From Valencia hispanica (Eukaryota; Chordata; Actinopteri; Cyprinodontiformes; Valenciidae): a DNA stretch of 64,000 nt. The stretch lies in the NCBI GenBank assembly GCA_963556495.2, contig OY747705.1, positions 33,443,798-33,507,797 on the forward strand, in the 5' to 3' direction. Shown one piece after another: positions 8,258 through 20,559 of the stretch (position 1 is its first letter; the number at the start of each line of letters is the position of its first letter). The translations under genes were made by a program, and so were the position numbers. The notes beneath the pieces are model-generated. The model worked only from the letters and a program-made list of their open reading frames with translations. It was not told the origin of the DNA and ran no database searches.

Positions 8258-9240
8258 CGTCCTATAGTTGCTTCCGTACATTTTTTGAACTTCATCTACT
8301 TCTGCATACTTTGTGCTATTTTAACCATTCAACTTTTCAGTTATTCAGCTTATTCTGCTCTTTCCGGCTATATCTTTTGGTATTCATAACCTTTATACTT
8401 TTTATAATATTCAACGTTTTATGCTTTTTTTGCTCCCATTGAAATGAATGGAAAACCTCAAAAATTCAGCTAAATCTCAACCTGTTTTGCAAAACTAACT
8501 ACTTCCACATACTTCAACTTAGAAACACCATTCAAATCTTAAAATGTATTCATACTCTTCAGCTATTACTTTATGTCTCGCCTTCTTCCTAACTTGTACC
8601 GTTTTCATACAATCCTTCCTCAAATTTTTGGTCCCGAAATGATCAGATTTCTGAAAATACATGGATGTCTATGGGAGCGAAGCAATTAAGCTAGAGGCCC
8701 ACTCTAGCAGAATTACACTTTTCCATTTTCCTGATTTTCCACAAACAACTTCCGCTCACTCGCTCATATTTCACTCTTTCTGCACATATTATATATCAAA
8801 ACGTAGGTTTAAAATTTTTTATTCAGGAAATGTCACCAAAATTTATGTGAGAGTTACAGTTTTTTGGCAAATCGACCCGAAGCAAAAATTCAGAGGACAG
8901 CTGGATTCTGACTCATATTCGTAAAATCATATCTCATAAACGATGCGACGTAGAAACATGAGCCTTGTGCCAATATAACTTCAGACCTTCCTGACGCTGG
9001 TGATTCAACAATATTTTTGATTCCTGTTACCGTTTCTCCATAAGTTTTGTTTGTTCGAGTGTAACAAATCTGCTCTTCGCTAAAACGGCTCAGATTCAAA
9101 AATGCCAAAATCATGCTCATTTTTACAAAATCACTGCTCCTAGACAGATTGAGGTACACAAATGAAACGAACCATAATTCTTCATCAAAGCCTGGTGATA
9201 CTCACAGTGAAAGAATAATTTCGATAGCCCTTATATTTTC
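8258..9240. repeat. Interspersed fish repeat, class uncertain
   Basis: The block contains a phrase common in fish repeats (CCCATTGAAATGAATGG, 8437-8453). The first part (8271-8420) recurs at 13091-13240. No transposase or RT frame is visible. I infer a non-autonomous DNA element or similar, but the ends and target duplications were not resolved. Confidence 0.55.
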
Positions 9241-9755
9241 AGAGTAAGAGGATGTAGTTCGGGACCAAGGAAGGACAGATTAATGTTTCCATCAAATTTA
9301 TCAACATATTCAACGTCATTTTACGGCTGTAATATTATATTTTCAACAAATCGAGTGGTTTGAGAGCGTTGCCCTATCCGTTCCGATAAAAACGGTACAT
9401 TGGTGACGTCGATACGCCTTACAGTTCTTAAGTTATTAAGAGTAGTTCGGAAGCTGTGTTACCTGTTAAAACGGCAGAGAAATTGGGAGACATAAGTGAG
9501 GTGCTGCACTTAGGTTGTCTCCCCCAGTCACAGCCTGCGTGTGATTGGTCGAAAAATGGCAGGCCTTTTCATGGCTTTAGGTGGAGCTCCCTCTTGTGAT
9601 TGAAAAGACAATTACTATACATTATGGCTTCCACTGTAAAACTGATGTTTCAGGGTTATTGTAAGGCATCTCAAACAACTTGTAGATTTAATACAAATCA
9701 GTTCACCAGGACGTTTGATTACTCTGTAAAATATGATGATCAATACAGTCTCATA
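9241..9755. other. Unassigned DNA between repeat and satellite
   Basis: No recognisable coding frame. It may be the distal part of the preceding repeat. An 86-codon plus frame at 9600-9860 runs into the satellite and is not supported as a gene. Confidence 0.4.
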
Positions 9756-12700
9756 GGTACTAGGCAGGCAACAGCGGCCATTTTACTGTTCCAACACCTG
9801 GAAAACAGTGATTACTTTTTAAGGGCAGTTACACAGACTTGTATGTTTAGGCGATTGTAGGCATTATAAATGGAGTAAGATATTGTTAGCTAACTTGCTA
9901 TGGTTATCCATTATACTAACACTAGCATTTAAGCTAACATTAGCATTTTAGCTAATTTTGACTAAATAGCTAATGTTAACATACAGAATGGATTGAGATA
10001 CAGCTAACCAACATGTTAGTGTTTGCCAACATGCTATCTGTGGCATTTAAGCTAACATTAGCATTTTAGCTAATTTTGACATAATAGCTAAAGTTAACAT
10101 ACTGAATGGAATGAGATACAGTTAACCAACATGTTAGTGTTTGCCAACATGCTATCTGTGGCATTTTAGCTAACATTAGCATTTTAGCTAACATTAGCGT
10201 TTTAGGTAATTTTAGCTATCATTTGGTTTTGTGTAGCTCATTTAAGCTAACAATAACATTTTAGATTATTCTGATTTAACTGCTAAAATTAACATAATGG
10301 ATGGATTGAGTTACTGTTAACCAACATGTTGGTGTTTACCAACATGCTATCTTTAGCATTTAAGCTAACATGATCATTTTAGGAAACATTAGCATTTTAG
10401 CTAATTTTAGCTATCATTTGGTTTTGGGTTGATTGTAACATACTGAATGGTTTGAATTATTGTTAACCAATGTCCATGTTTTCCAACATGCTACCAATAG
10501 CTTTTTTACAAACCATTGCAATGTAGCTCATTTAAGCTAACAATAACATTTTACCTAATTTTGACTTAACTGCTAAGATTAACATAATGGATGGATTGAG
10601 TTACTGTTAACCAACATGTTGGTGTTTACCAACATGCTATCTCTAGCATTTAAGCTAACATGAGCATTTTAGCTAATGTTTACTAATATTAGTATTTTAG
10701 GAAGATTTTAACATACTGAAAGGATTAAGTTCATGGTAACGAACATGTTAGTGTTTGCCAACATGCTATCTGTGGCATTTTAGTCAACATTAGCATTTTA
10801 GCTAACATTAGCTATTATTTGGTTTTTGGGCTGATTTTAACAAACTGAATGAGTTAAGTTATTGTTAATCAATGTATTCATGGTTACCAACATAATACAA
10901 ATGGCTTTTTTGCCAACCATAGCAATTTAGCTCATTCAAGCTAACAATGGGATTTTAGATAATCATTTAATTATTTAGAATATTTTAAGACACTGAAAGG
11001 ATTACGTTTATGGTAAGGAACATGATACTGTTTGCCAACATGCTACCACTAGCATTTAAGCTAACACTAGTATATCAGTTAGTATCAAAATTTAAGCTAA
11101 TTCAGCTAATTTTAGCTAACACTTCCCTTTAAGCATATTTTTATTATACTGAATGGATTGAATTATTGTTAACCAACATGTTTGTGTTTGTCAACATGCT
11201 ACCACTCGCATTTTAGCTAACATTAGCATGTTAGCTAATTTTCAATAATATTGGTGTTATAGCTTGTTGTCCATTTACTGAATATTATAAATCTTCTTTT
11301 AACCAACATAGTTGTCTGTCCCAACATGCTACTACTAGCGTTTCGGGTAATAATTGGAATTTAGCTGATTTTAGGTAACACTGGCATTTTAGCTAATTGT
11401 GAGTTTTTCTATGTGTTAGGGTTGGTAGACTACTTTTCTTTTTTCTGCTGATTCTGTGCATTACACTTCAGCAAGTCTTCTACAGTTGACTTCAAATACT
11501 TCAGGAACTAGGCAGGCAACAGTGGCCATTTTACTGTTCCAACACCTGGAAAACAGTGATTACTTTTAAATGGCAGTTACACAGACTTGTGTGTTTAGGC
11601 AATCTTAGGCATTATAGATGAAGTAGGATATTGTTAGCTAACTTACTATTGTTATCCATTATACTAACACTAGCATTTAAGCTAACATTAGCATTTTAGC
11701 TAATTTTGACTTAATAACTAAAATTAACCTACTGAATGGAATGAGATACGGTTAACCAACATGTTAGTGTTTGACAACATGCTATCTGTGGCATGTTAGC
11801 TAACATTAGCATATTAGCTAACATTAGCGTTTTAGGTAATTTTGACTTAATATCTAAAGTTAACAAACTGAATGGATTTAGATAAAGTTAACCAACATGT
11901 TAGTGTTTGCCAACAAGATATCTGTGGCATTTTAGCTAACATTATCATTTTAGCTAACATCGGCATTTTAGCTAATTTTGGCTTACATTTGGTTTTTGGG
12001 TTGATTTTAAGAAACTGAATGGGTTGTTATTGTTAACCAATATGTTCATGTATGCAAACATGCTAGTAATAGCTTTTTTTCCAACCATAGCAATTTAAGT
12101 CTTTCAAGCTAACAATGGAATTTTAGCTAATTATGATTTAACAACCAAAATTAACATAAAGAAGGGATTGAGTTTATATTAAGCAACATGTTGGTACTTA
12201 CCAACATGCTATCTCTAGCATTTAAGCTAAAAACAATATTTAAGCTAACATTAGCATTTCAGCTAATATTAGCTAATATTTGCATTTGAGGAAGATTTTA
12301 TCATACTGAAAGGATTAAGTTCATGGTAACGATTATGTTAGTGCTTGCCAACATGCTTTCTGTGACATTTAAGCTAACATTAGCATTTTAGCCAACATTA
12401 GCATTTTAGCTAACATTAGAAATTAAGCTAATATTAGCTAGCATTTGGTTTTTGGGTTGATTTTAACATACTGAATGGGTTGAGTTATTGTTAACCTATA
12501 TGCCCATGTTTGCTACCATGCTGCGAATCGTTTTTTTTTTTACTAACAATAGCAATTAAGCTCATTCAAGCTAACAATGGAATTTTAGCTCATTTTGACT
12601 TAACATCTAGAAGTAACATAATGAATGGATTAAGATACTGTTAACCAACATGTTGGTGTTTACCAACTAGCTATCTCTAGCATTTAAACTAAAATCAACA

Positions 12701-13360
12701 TTTAACCTACCATTAGTATTTTAGCTAATGTTCGCTAATATTTGCATTTTGGGAAGATGTTAACATACTGAAAGGATTAAGTTAGGTAACGAACATAATA
12801 CTGTTTGCCAACATACAACCACTAGTATTTAAGCTAACACTAGTATTACAGTTAGTATAAAAATGTAAGCTAATTTTGATTTAACAGCTAAGGTTTCCTT
12901 CCTAAATAGATTTTGTTAATGTTTAGCGCCATGTTAGTGTTTGCCAACTTTCTACCACTAGCATTTTAGCTAACATTTGCATTTCAGCTAATTTTAGCTA
13001 ACACTTCCCTTTAAGCTTATTTTTATTATACTGAATGGATTTAATTATTGTTAACCAACATGTTGGTGTTTGGCAACATGCTACCATACGCTTCTGTACG
13101 TTTTTTGAACTTCAACTACTTCTGCATACTTTGTGCTATTTTAACCATTCTACTTTTCAACTATTCTGCTCATTCTGCTTTTTCCGGGTATATCTTTTGG
13201 TATTCATAATCTTTATACTTTTCATAATATTCAACTTTTTATTTTAGCTAATTGTGACAGTTTTGTTTTGTGTTAGGGTTGGCACACCCCTTTTCTTTTT
13301 TCTGCTGTTTCTGTTTATTACACTTCAGCAAGTCTTTTACAGTTGACTTCAAATACTTCA
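9756..13360. repeat. TAGC-rich degenerate satellite in two higher-order units
   Basis: About 3.3 kb is built from variants of GCTAACATTAGC, TTTTAGCTAATTTTGAC and CCAACATGTTAGTGTTTGCC, recurring at roughly 120-195 bp. The short modules are themselves partly palindromic. A larger repeat overlies this. The lead-in CTAGGCAGGCAACAG at about 9761 recurs at about 11509 (offset about 1748), and the exit sequence GTGTTAGGGTTGG at about 11413 recurs at about 13270 (offset about 1857). The array is thus two diverged higher-order copies, the second carrying an extra 150-bp repeat fragment (13091-13240). Short frames within it are chance. Confidence 0.85.
13091..13240. repeat. 150-bp fragment shared with 8271-8420
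   Basis: Starts CTTCTGTACG and runs to TTCAACTTTTT. It aligns without obvious large gaps to 8271-8420 and in the same orientation. It lies inside the second satellite unit, so it was inserted or captured there. Confidence 0.85.
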
Positions 13361-13548
13361 TCCATTTTCTGCAAGTAAATTCAGCTTACAGCATTCACAC
13401 TGCATTTTCGCAGGAAATGCAACTTTTTCTAGTAAATATAGATTTTCCTAAAAGTTTTTGTGTTGCTCTTTTTGTACACTGTTTTTTGATTTCCAGTTTA
13501 GGACAAGAAGCAGCAACAGGCGGCTGAGGAGAGGAGAGGAGGGATAGT
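13361..13548. other. Unassigned DNA
   Basis: Non-repetitive sequence after the satellite, ending in a purine-rich GAGGAGAGGAG stretch before the (TA)n tract. Confidence 0.5.
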
Positions 13549-13549
13549 G

Positions 13550-13603
<54 letters not shown>
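13549..13603. repeat. (TA)n microsatellite
   Basis: An almost pure TA run of about 50 bp with one CA interruption. Confidence 0.97.
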
Positions 13604-13608
<5 letters not shown>

Positions 13609-14075
13609 TAGCTGAAATTAACTTGTAATTCTGTAGAACAAAATAAAATAGAGAGAGAGGAATTTACAAAGGTTTTTAGCGGCAGAGGTGGATTGAGGAA
13701 GAATTGCGGAGTAAGTACTTTATTGGACTACATTAACTGGATTTAAATGATTGTTTTTGTTTGAGATGATAGCTCTAGATGTGCAGGCGCAGCTAAGAAC
13801 AATGAGTTGGACATTACATAATTTTTCCTTCTGAGTGTATCAGGACAGTTTCAGCAGCGAGTAGCGTTACTGATCAAAGCAGCAGAAAAATAAAGAGAAT
13901 GGACATGGAAGAAGCAGGGCTTGTTGTTGTGTTCTCTGTTTGCTTTTATTAACTGGTTTGCCAGTAACTTCCTATTTTTACAAAGGCAGTTGTTTGACGA
14001 CGTCTGCGCATTTCCCTCTTAATCAGCTCCCACTGAGCGACAAAATCTTCGATAAAGGAAGATGGCTCACTTCAC
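13604..14075. other. Unassigned DNA
   Basis: Mixed-composition sequence between the TA tract and the LINE. A 68-codon plus frame (13940-14146) crosses into the LINE tail and is not supported as a gene. Confidence 0.5.
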
Positions 14076-15179
14076 ATTCAATTCAATTCAATTCAGTTTA
14101 TTTATTTAGCGCCAATTCACAACAGATGTTATCTCAAGGCACTTAACAAGAAGTCATTTCAATACATTTATACAAACATTCCAATCCGTTAAAGAGTTTC
14201 CTATTTAAGGAATCCCAGCAGATTGCGTCAGTCATTGGCGTGAGGTTGGGCCCCGTTGATGCAGACTTTCCAACCACAGCAATCCTTCAGCAATCCCTCA
14301 TACTGAGCAAGCATGTGGCGACGGTGGAGAGGAAAAAACTCCCCTTTAACAGGAAGAAACCTCCAACAGAGCCAAGCTCAGTAGGAGCAGCCATCTGCCA
14401 CGACCGTCTGGGGGTTTGAGAAGACAGATCAGAGACACAGAAGGAACAGAAGATCTGATATAAGAGAACTTTCTATGTTACAGAAAGTAAAAAGTTGATA
14501 ACAGGACACAGTGGATGTTCAGTTACTGGGAGGATCTTCCCAGTCGATGCCCCCCGTTCAACAGGGCATTGCAGCCTAGCAGGATACCAGACCAGGTATA
14601 TCTTCTATGGAGAGAAAAACACTGAGAGAAAACAAAGTTAACAGTCGAAATAACAGAATGTACTGCAATACAACTGGAGAGTCGTCGGAGAAAAGGAAGT
14701 AGCAGAGTGAAGAAAATTGGTAAGTCTGTCCTCCAGTAGTCTAAGCCTATAGCAGCATAACTACAGAGCTAGCTCAGAATGACCTAAGCCACTCTAACTA
14801 TAAGCTTTATCAAAAAGGAAAGTTTTAACCCTGGCCTTAAAAGTAAACAGAGTGTCTGCCTCACGGACTAAAACTGGGAACTGGTTCCAGAGGAGAGGAG
14901 CCTGATAACCAAAAGATCTGCCTCCCATTCTACTTTTAGAAATCCTAGGAACTACAAGTAAACCTGCAGTCTGAGAGTGAAGTGCTCTGTTAGGAACATA
15001 TGGAACAATTAGATCTCTGATGTATGATGGAGCTTGATTATTAAGGGCTTTTTATGTAAGTAGAAGGATCTTAAATTCTATTCTGGATTTAACAGGGAGC
15101 CAATGAAGGGAAGCTAAAACAGGAGAAATGTGATCTCTCTTTTTAATATTCATCAGAACTCTTGCTGCCGCATTTTGGA

Positions 15180-15401
15180 TCAACTGAAGGCTTTTAATGG
15201 CATTTTGTGGACTACCTGATAGTAAAGAATTACGTTAGTCCAGCCCTGAGGTAACAAATGCATGGACAGGATGTTTCTAATTTTAGCAATATTCCGAAGG
15301 TGAAAGAAGGAAATCCTAGAAACCTGTTTAATTTGGGATTTAAATGTCAAGTCTTGGTCAAAAATAACGCCAAGGTTCTTTATGTTATTACTGGAGGCCA
15401 A
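15180..15401 (-). pseudogene. L2-A RT C-terminal fragment
   Basis: A 73-codon frame with NIKNLGVIFDQDLTFKSQI, typical of the region after the RT palm in L2 proteins. It is frame-shifted near its end relative to the copy at 44017-44400. Confidence 0.8.
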
Positions 15402-15445
15402 ATTAATGCCATCCAGATGAAGGGATTGACTAATCAGTTTCTTTT

Positions 15446-15730
15446 TTAGACAGCAACTTCTGTCGTGTCAGAATTTAAAAGCAAAAAGTTTAGATTCATC
15501 CATGTTTTTATGTCTCCCAGACATGCCTGTAATCTACCTAACTGACTGGGTTCATCAGGATTTATGGATAAATATAGTTGTGTATCATCGGCATAGCTGT
15601 GGAAATTTATCTCATGCTGTCTAATGATTCTACCAATTGGGAGCATATATATGGTGAAAAGAATTGGTCCAAGCAGAGAACCTTGTAGATCTCCACAAGT
15701 AACCCTTTCAGAGTGAAGAAGATTGATCAT
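15446..15730 (-). pseudogene. L2-A RT fragment with the YADD catalytic box
   Basis: A 94-codon frame containing a GxLLGPILF-type block (the usual VPQGS is degraded here to GDLQGS) and [10 protein letters not shown], the catalytic YxDD box. It is a different frame from the upstream fragment, consistent with decay by indels. Confidence 0.88.
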
Positions 15731-16086
15731 TTAGATGAACAAACTGGAATCTGTCTGACATATGATTTAAACCAGCCTAGTGCTGTTCCTTTGATCCCTG
15801 CAAAATGTTCAAGCCTTTCTAAGAGAATATTGTGATCGACTGTGTCAAAAGCAGCACTGAGATCTAACAAAACCAGAACAGACACCAGACCATTATCTGA
15901 GGCCATGAGAATGTCATTAGTAACCTTCACCAGTGGTGTTTCAGTGCTATGATGAGCTCTAAAACCTGACTGAAACTCTTCAAACAGCTCGTTACTGTTT
16001 AGATGCTCACAGACTTGATTAGCAACAATTTTCTCAAGGATTTTGGATAAGAAAGGAAGGTTAGATATAGGTCTGTAATTCACCAA
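15727..16086 (-). pseudogene. L2-A RT fragment with motif A
   Basis: A 119-codon frame. It begins with the RT segment NYRPISNLPFLSKILEK and carries [13 protein letters not shown], where the first Asp is a catalytic metal ligand in this RT family. It then runs to a shifted end after WFKSYV. The frame breaks before the next RT motif, which continues in another frame at 15446-15730. Confidence 0.88.
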
Positions 16087-16625
16087 GTCATCTTGATCAA
16101 GGGAAGGTTTCTTGAGTAAAGGTTCAATTACAGCTATTTTAAATTCTTATGGTACGTATCCGTTCACTAAGGATATATTCATTATATCCTAAATGGGGCC
16201 AGGAACCAAATGGAACACTTCCTTAAATAATATGGTTGGGATTGGGTCCAACATACAAGTTGAAGGTTTAGAAAAGGCTAATATTTTTGATATTTCCGAA
16301 AGCTCGACCAAAAGAGCCTAAGCACAAATGAGGTTCTACAGTTCTTTCCGATGCTGCCTCATTTACTGAGGAAGAAGTAATCATGTTTGGGAGGATGCCA
16401 ATGATTTTATTTTAATAGAATTAATTTTATTTATGAAGAATCCCATAAAATCATCACTGCTAAGAGCTGGGAGAATAGTTGGCTCAACAGAGCTATGACT
16501 GTGTAAGTTTGGCAACTGTACTAAAAAGAAACCTAGGATTGTTTTTATTCGCCTCTATTAATGATGAAAAATATGCTGTTCTAGCTTGTCGAAGGTATTT
16601 TTTATACAGCAGTAGACTGTTATTA

Positions 16626-17436
16626 ATATTATAATATTAAAACAGCTATACCTCACAGTACTGATTGATGAGATCAACAAGCTGCTCTGAGGTCCTTAAA
16701 TCAATGTGTACTTGCACAGAAGATTGATGTTGGATGCATACATTTTCACATGAAAGCCAAAAACTTTAGGAGCTTGTTTAAGTTGACAGAACTTTAGGAG
16801 AAGGAGTGTTGGACATTCAGCTATGGAAAACTATCAGACACAGCCTTTAGCAACCCTCTACCTACAGAAGCAACCACCTGTCAAAGTCTGTCCCATCCAT
16901 CACACCTGAAATCTTATCTCTGGCTACAGATGATAAGATGCCTAATTTAGTTATTAGTCTTTTAGGAAAAAAAACTGCATTGCCATTTTACGCTGAATTT
17001 GAAATAGCAACATGCGCTGTTATATCGAAGCATGTCTGTTGAATGCTTTACTTGATTGCAGAATGTGATGCAAAACCATCATGAAATCAAGATATTTTAA
17101 ACTAAAGAGCATTTCTTCAGCACCGATCCACATGGCAATGAATTTGCAAGGATCTTCATACTTCTTTGACTTCTGCTAGTTTAAATTGTTTAGTAAGAAG
17201 AATACTGTTTTTCTAGAAAACATGGACTTTAAACAGCATATTTAATAGTGAGCCAGTACAGAGCTTTTAATATGTCCCATTGCTTATGAAACTGCCCACA
17301 TAACAAGCTGATATGGAATTAAAGAGAAATGCATTTGCTGGTGATGAGGAAAGTTGAAGGAATGTGGAAACATTGAGATATAGCGAATTTCTAACAGTTT
17401 GGTTTTCAACATGTGGCTTTTTAAAAAACCCCAGAC
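16626..17436. other. Unassigned AT-rich DNA
   Basis: No frame or repeat was recognised. Short frames are below the level that can be told from chance. Confidence 0.5.
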
Positions 17437-17690
17437 ACTCATGGCAGAAGGTCACTCGTACTGAGCCAGGTTCTGCTGAAGGTTTCTTCTTGTTAAAGTT
17501 GAGTTTTTCCTTTCCACTGTCGCCACAATGCTTGCTCAGTTTGAGGGATTGCTGTCGTTGGAGTCTGCATGACTGGGGCACAACCTCAAGTCAATGACTC
17601 GATGCAATCTGCTGGGATTCGTTAAATAGAAAACTTTTTAACTGATTGGAATGTTTGTATGATTATACTGAAATGACTTTACTTTTTCTT
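17437..17690 (+). repeat. L2-A 3' UTR fragment, plus strand
   Basis: Matches the L2-A 3' UTR in plus orientation (compare 45045-45290). Shared phrases include TGAGGGATTGCTG, CAATCTGCTGGGATTC and AACTGATTGGAATGTTTG. It is more diverged than the copies at 44-45 kb and lacks the tail. The overlapping ORFs on both strands here derive from it. Confidence 0.85.
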
Positions 17691-18894
17691 TTTACAGTCC
17701 TAATACAAAACTTATTTTCCATACAAATTAATATTTAGAAGTTTAACAAAACATCTCTTAATTCGACTCTTTATCTTCACATAAGGCCCTATGCTCCTTT
17801 TGATATTTGCAAAAAAATTTTTTACTCTGTGTACATGTTTTAACTGAACATTGACCAATGGTACTCTTTTTCCTTTTTCTTCTATGTCTCCTGTTTTATC
17901 CTGCTAACAAGAACCACATTGACCTCGTCTTTGGGTAGAGCACAAGATACACAGCTGCATGTAGACATAAACTCAGTGGGTGTATGCAAACCTGGGATGT
18001 AGTCTGAATAATAACTTTAGGATATTACTGGGTCACATAGAAGCCATGTTTTCACATGTAGTGGGCTGAACTCAAATAAACCAATAGCTGTTTGTGCATT
18101 GCCCTGGTAACCTGTATCATTATTTTGTCAGAGTTAATAACAAGAATATTGATCCAGCAGTTGATGAGGTTATAAAAATGTCTGCTTGCACCCCTCTTTG
18201 TATGTTGAAATTTGATTTGTATAGTTCAGTTTAATTGCCTAATGTTAATTTCTTTGGCATGGAAGTAAGAACACAGATGAAAATATGAGAAGGAAGAAAA
18301 AAAAGGGTTAAAGGCTTTTCTTGAAACAAGTCACACAGTTTGGAGTCTAGTCAAGGCCTCCCCGGAATGAGCTGATAAGTTACCGTCTCAGCCAGCAAAA
18401 TGCAAAGGATTACAAGGGGGGAGAATCATGGAACATCAAGTCATTTTATGGGATGTAGAATTAGGAGATTGCAAGAATAACTGAGTTAAAACCTACCCAG
18501 TGGCTATAAACATCCTGTTTGTGAAACAGCATGCTGATTAATACAGGGGGAGGTTTCACCACTTGCTTGACATAGTCTACAATCAAAATGATGAAAGTCA
18601 TCTTAGGGTGGAATATAAACAATGTGAACAAGAGTTGAAACAGACTTACATACAATTCAGTGACCCACTAATTTCTTGAAGGATCGTTGGTATCTGGTGG
18701 CTATCGCCGGGGTTCATCTCTTGTTGTCAGTAAGCATAAAGCAGAGTAGTCCATGGACAGGTCACCTGTGATATAGTTTTTGATAGGAAGGAAGCTGGAG
18801 TACCTCAAGATGATGCAAGCTCAACACAGATAGGCTTGGATTCTTGCTCCAAGTGGTCTAAAACTGGTGGAAGTTCATCTTTTCTGCAAATTCT
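17691..18894. other. Unassigned AT-rich DNA
   Basis: Nothing recognisable on either strand. No long frames. Confidence 0.5.
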
Positions 18895-19175
18895 TATTTT
18901 AGCTCTTACTGCAGCTATTTGGATCATCTGAAGGCAGCTTAGTGAAATTTGAAATATCTTGAAAATGGAGAATTGCTCTTGTCTGGCCTAAAATGAGCAT
19001 TTGGATTGACAATTCAAACAGATTGATTGGTTGGTATCCTTGATGAATATATACATCTGTATCTTCTACACATAAAAGGGGTTTGTCTTGTGTTAGACAG
19101 TACCATAACACAGCATAAAAGGTATAGGCCTGAGCACAGAATCCCGCAGAACACCTCTACTAATACAAGCTTATG
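18895..19175 (-). repeat. Ancient L2 relic
   Basis: GCTATTTGGATCATCTGAAGG (18911-18931) parallels GCATTTTGGATCAACTGAAGG in the younger L2-A copies. About 200 bp further on, GAGCACAGAATCCCGCAGAACACC (19132-19155) parallels the region after the RT YADD box. Identity is low and the frames are broken, so this is an old copy. Confidence 0.55.
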
Positions 19176-20559
19176 GGGAAGCTTAATTATACTCAATTCA
19201 AGAAAATGTTACTTTAAAAAAGTTACTGTAATGGGTTGTTTTTATGGACTGTTTTAAGACCATTACTGGGATCCACCAGGACAAGCATATAAAAACAAGT
19301 CCTTGACAGAGATGTGTATAATTGTTTTCTGTATAAATTTGTTTGGAGTGCATTAAGAATATAATGTCAGAGTGATTATCAAGCTGAACTATTCCATTGC
19401 CAAATGTGCTAAACAGTTTTGTTGCATTAGTTTTATTTGTTTGTTTGTGTTGTCTTACACAATATAAACCCAATTTTATGCTACCAACATATTTTAACCA
19501 CATTTTGTACTGCTGTGAGTGCAGAAGAAACGAACTTGAAATTGCAAAACATATAAAGAAGCGTCCTTGCAATTTGTTGAAATACCAGCATTTATTTTGC
19601 ACAATAAAAGGTGTGCCAACAGAAATTGCCAGCAGTAAAGTTCAAAAGAAATTTCTTAAAAAGGTGTGGAAGATCTCATACACTGGACCTGTTATAAATT
19701 ATTTTACAGGCATAACATTAAAAATAAATCTAGTTGACCTATATATAGTTTTGATCACAAGAGGCGTAATGTTAATCTTTAATAAAATCCTTATTATGTT
19801 TAAGTAGATTAGCTAATAAAATCTTCAACCATGTGAATTATAGACAACGTGTGCTGCTGCTTACATGTAGGATGAATGAAGGAAGAGCTAGAAGTGTAAT
19901 AGAATATAGCTGCAGCTTATCTGCCACCTATAAACAAATAAAAGTTTGGGTGAAAAAAGCCTTGGTTCATTCAGTTAGATGATAAATAGGCTGTATTTGT
20001 ATACATTTTCACCCATTCATACACATTCTGATGGCGGTAAGCTACACTGTAGCCATACCTGGGGCAAAATGACAAAAGTGGGCTGCCATACAATCGGCAC
20101 TGCCGGGCCCTCCACCTGACCACCATCTGAAAGCAAAGTTGATGAAGTGTGAGGGTTTGAAGCTGCAACCAATCAGCTACAGGATGACCTACATCGCTAC
20201 CTCCTGCTAAGCTAAAATAAAGTGGCTCTAAGATGCATAACATAAAATAGCTCCACACGCTTAATCTGATTAGTGTGGCCTGCTTTTGCAGACCACCAGC
20301 ACTTCATTAACAATAAAGATAGCTAAATAGTGTATTCAAAATACAGTTCACCTTTAAAACAGATAGTTTAAACACCAAAAAAAACGAAGCGTATAAGTCG
20401 TTTTTGAAACTGCCTTTTTAGTATTTCAAAATACTAAATTAGATCAATCACTGCAGTGAGCAATCCACAAAACAGAATCAATTCTCTAAAAGGTTATTGA
20501 TTTCTAATTCAGAAAAGGATTTAATGAAACATTATTTCCTCCAAAGAATGTTTTTGTCT
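19176..20559. other. Unassigned AT-rich DNA
   Basis: Opposed frames at 19198-19602 (minus) and 19397-19807 (plus), about 135 codons each, lie in AT-rich sequence. They have no domain I recognise, and I treat them as chance. Nothing else was seen. Confidence 0.5.

Larger units (their letters stand above)
14076..16625 (-). mobile_element. L2-type LINE (subfamily L2-A), 5' truncated and frame-broken
   Basis: The minus strand reads from the RT region (high coordinates) to a long 3' UTR and an (AATTG)n-type tail at about 14076-14095. The 3' UTR and tail recur at 17437, 41477, 44451 and 61121. The encoded RT is cut into three frames: 16086-15727 (NYRPISNLPF; the [11 protein letters not shown] motif-A block), 15730-15446 (the YADD catalytic block) and 15401-15180 (C-terminal region). 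The endonuclease domain is missing, as expected of a 5'-truncated insertion. No intact ORF remains, so the copy is dead. Confidence 0.9.

Noticed and set aside
9876..13080. CRISPR-like or gene-regulatory array
   Set aside because: Repeats are degenerate, vary in length and have no regular unique spacers; the setting is eukaryotic. It is a satellite.
13940..14146. 68-codon plus frame
   Set aside because: It ends inside the L2-A tail, antisense to the element.
19198..19807. Opposed 134- and 136-codon frames
   Set aside because: AT-rich sequence, antisense to each other, no domain and no exon signals.
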